DNA of 64,000 bases from Paenibacillus marchantiophytorum (lineage in GTDB: Bacteria; Bacillota; Bacilli; Paenibacillales; NBRC-103111). Position numbers and translations under genes: made by a program. Shown in pieces: positions 63,972 through 64,000 of the stretch. The stretch is taken from positions 29,505 through 93,504 of the forward strand of contig NZ_BMHE01000028.1 of assembly GCF_014640555.1 (NCBI RefSeq), written 5' to 3'. Every line of letters starts with the position of its first letter. Position 1 is the stretch's first letter. The notes under the pieces are model-generated. The model was not told where the DNA came from and made no database searches. It was given only the letters and a program-made list of their open reading frames with translations.

Positions 63972-64000
63972 TAGGGACGTGAGCCAATTGAAATGCACGG

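Overview
The window is a stretch of a low- to moderate-GC Firmicutes chromosome. Gene order (clpP, tRNA-Arg, cggR-gapA-pgk-tpiA-gpmI-eno, secG, esterase, rnr, smpB, ssrA), the many SLH surface proteins, the LplB/LplC-type permeases with YesM/YesN-type regulators and the large paralogous families point to Paenibacillus or a close relative (Paenibacillaceae). The species cannot be named from the sequence alone.

Layout. (1) 1-14.6 kb is conserved core. clpP is on the minus strand with a CtsR operator. The CggR-controlled glycolytic operon follows, from triose phosphate to phosphoenolpyruvate. After it come an M50-like membrane protein, secG, an esterase, RNase R with a very long low-complexity tail, SmpB and tmRNA. 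(2) 14.6-53.3 kb is a mosaic downstream of the tmRNA 3' end. The end sequence of ssrA (core CTCACCTCCAT) recurs at 18.8, 24.8, 33.05 and 53.3 kb, next to decayed site-specific recombinases: one tyrosine integrase remnant and several large serine recombinase remnants. The first three segments each hold one very large S-layer-homology (SLH) surface protein. The fourth holds a decayed SLH copy, a SEC-C protein, an RQC-type protein with an in-frame stop, a cold-shock pair, the membrane-fluidity system des-desK-desR, a pair of nitrilase-family proteins, a carbohydrate ABC transporter with its two-component system, and a Fur-box siderophore uptake pair. (3) 53.4-56.7 kb is a sulfate ABC transporter operon on the minus strand whose ATPase gene cysA is cut to its first 60 codons. 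(4) 56.8-64 kb holds an EAL phosphodiesterase with a chemoreceptor, a small operon of unknown function with a retropepsin-like protease fused to a Wadjet JetD-like tail, a scar resembling the siderophore permease locus, and an MFS transporter that stops early.

How it fits together. The core genes are ordinary housekeeping with clear regulation (CtsR, CggR). The accessory part looks like repeated insertion at the ssrA 3' end followed by decay: recombinases, response regulators, SLH domains and transporter genes survive as pieces. The most notable features are the serial att scars, the serine recombinase reading frame that runs across the crossover site so that its tail is supplied by flanking DNA, and the repeated carriage of giant SLH proteins in these segments.
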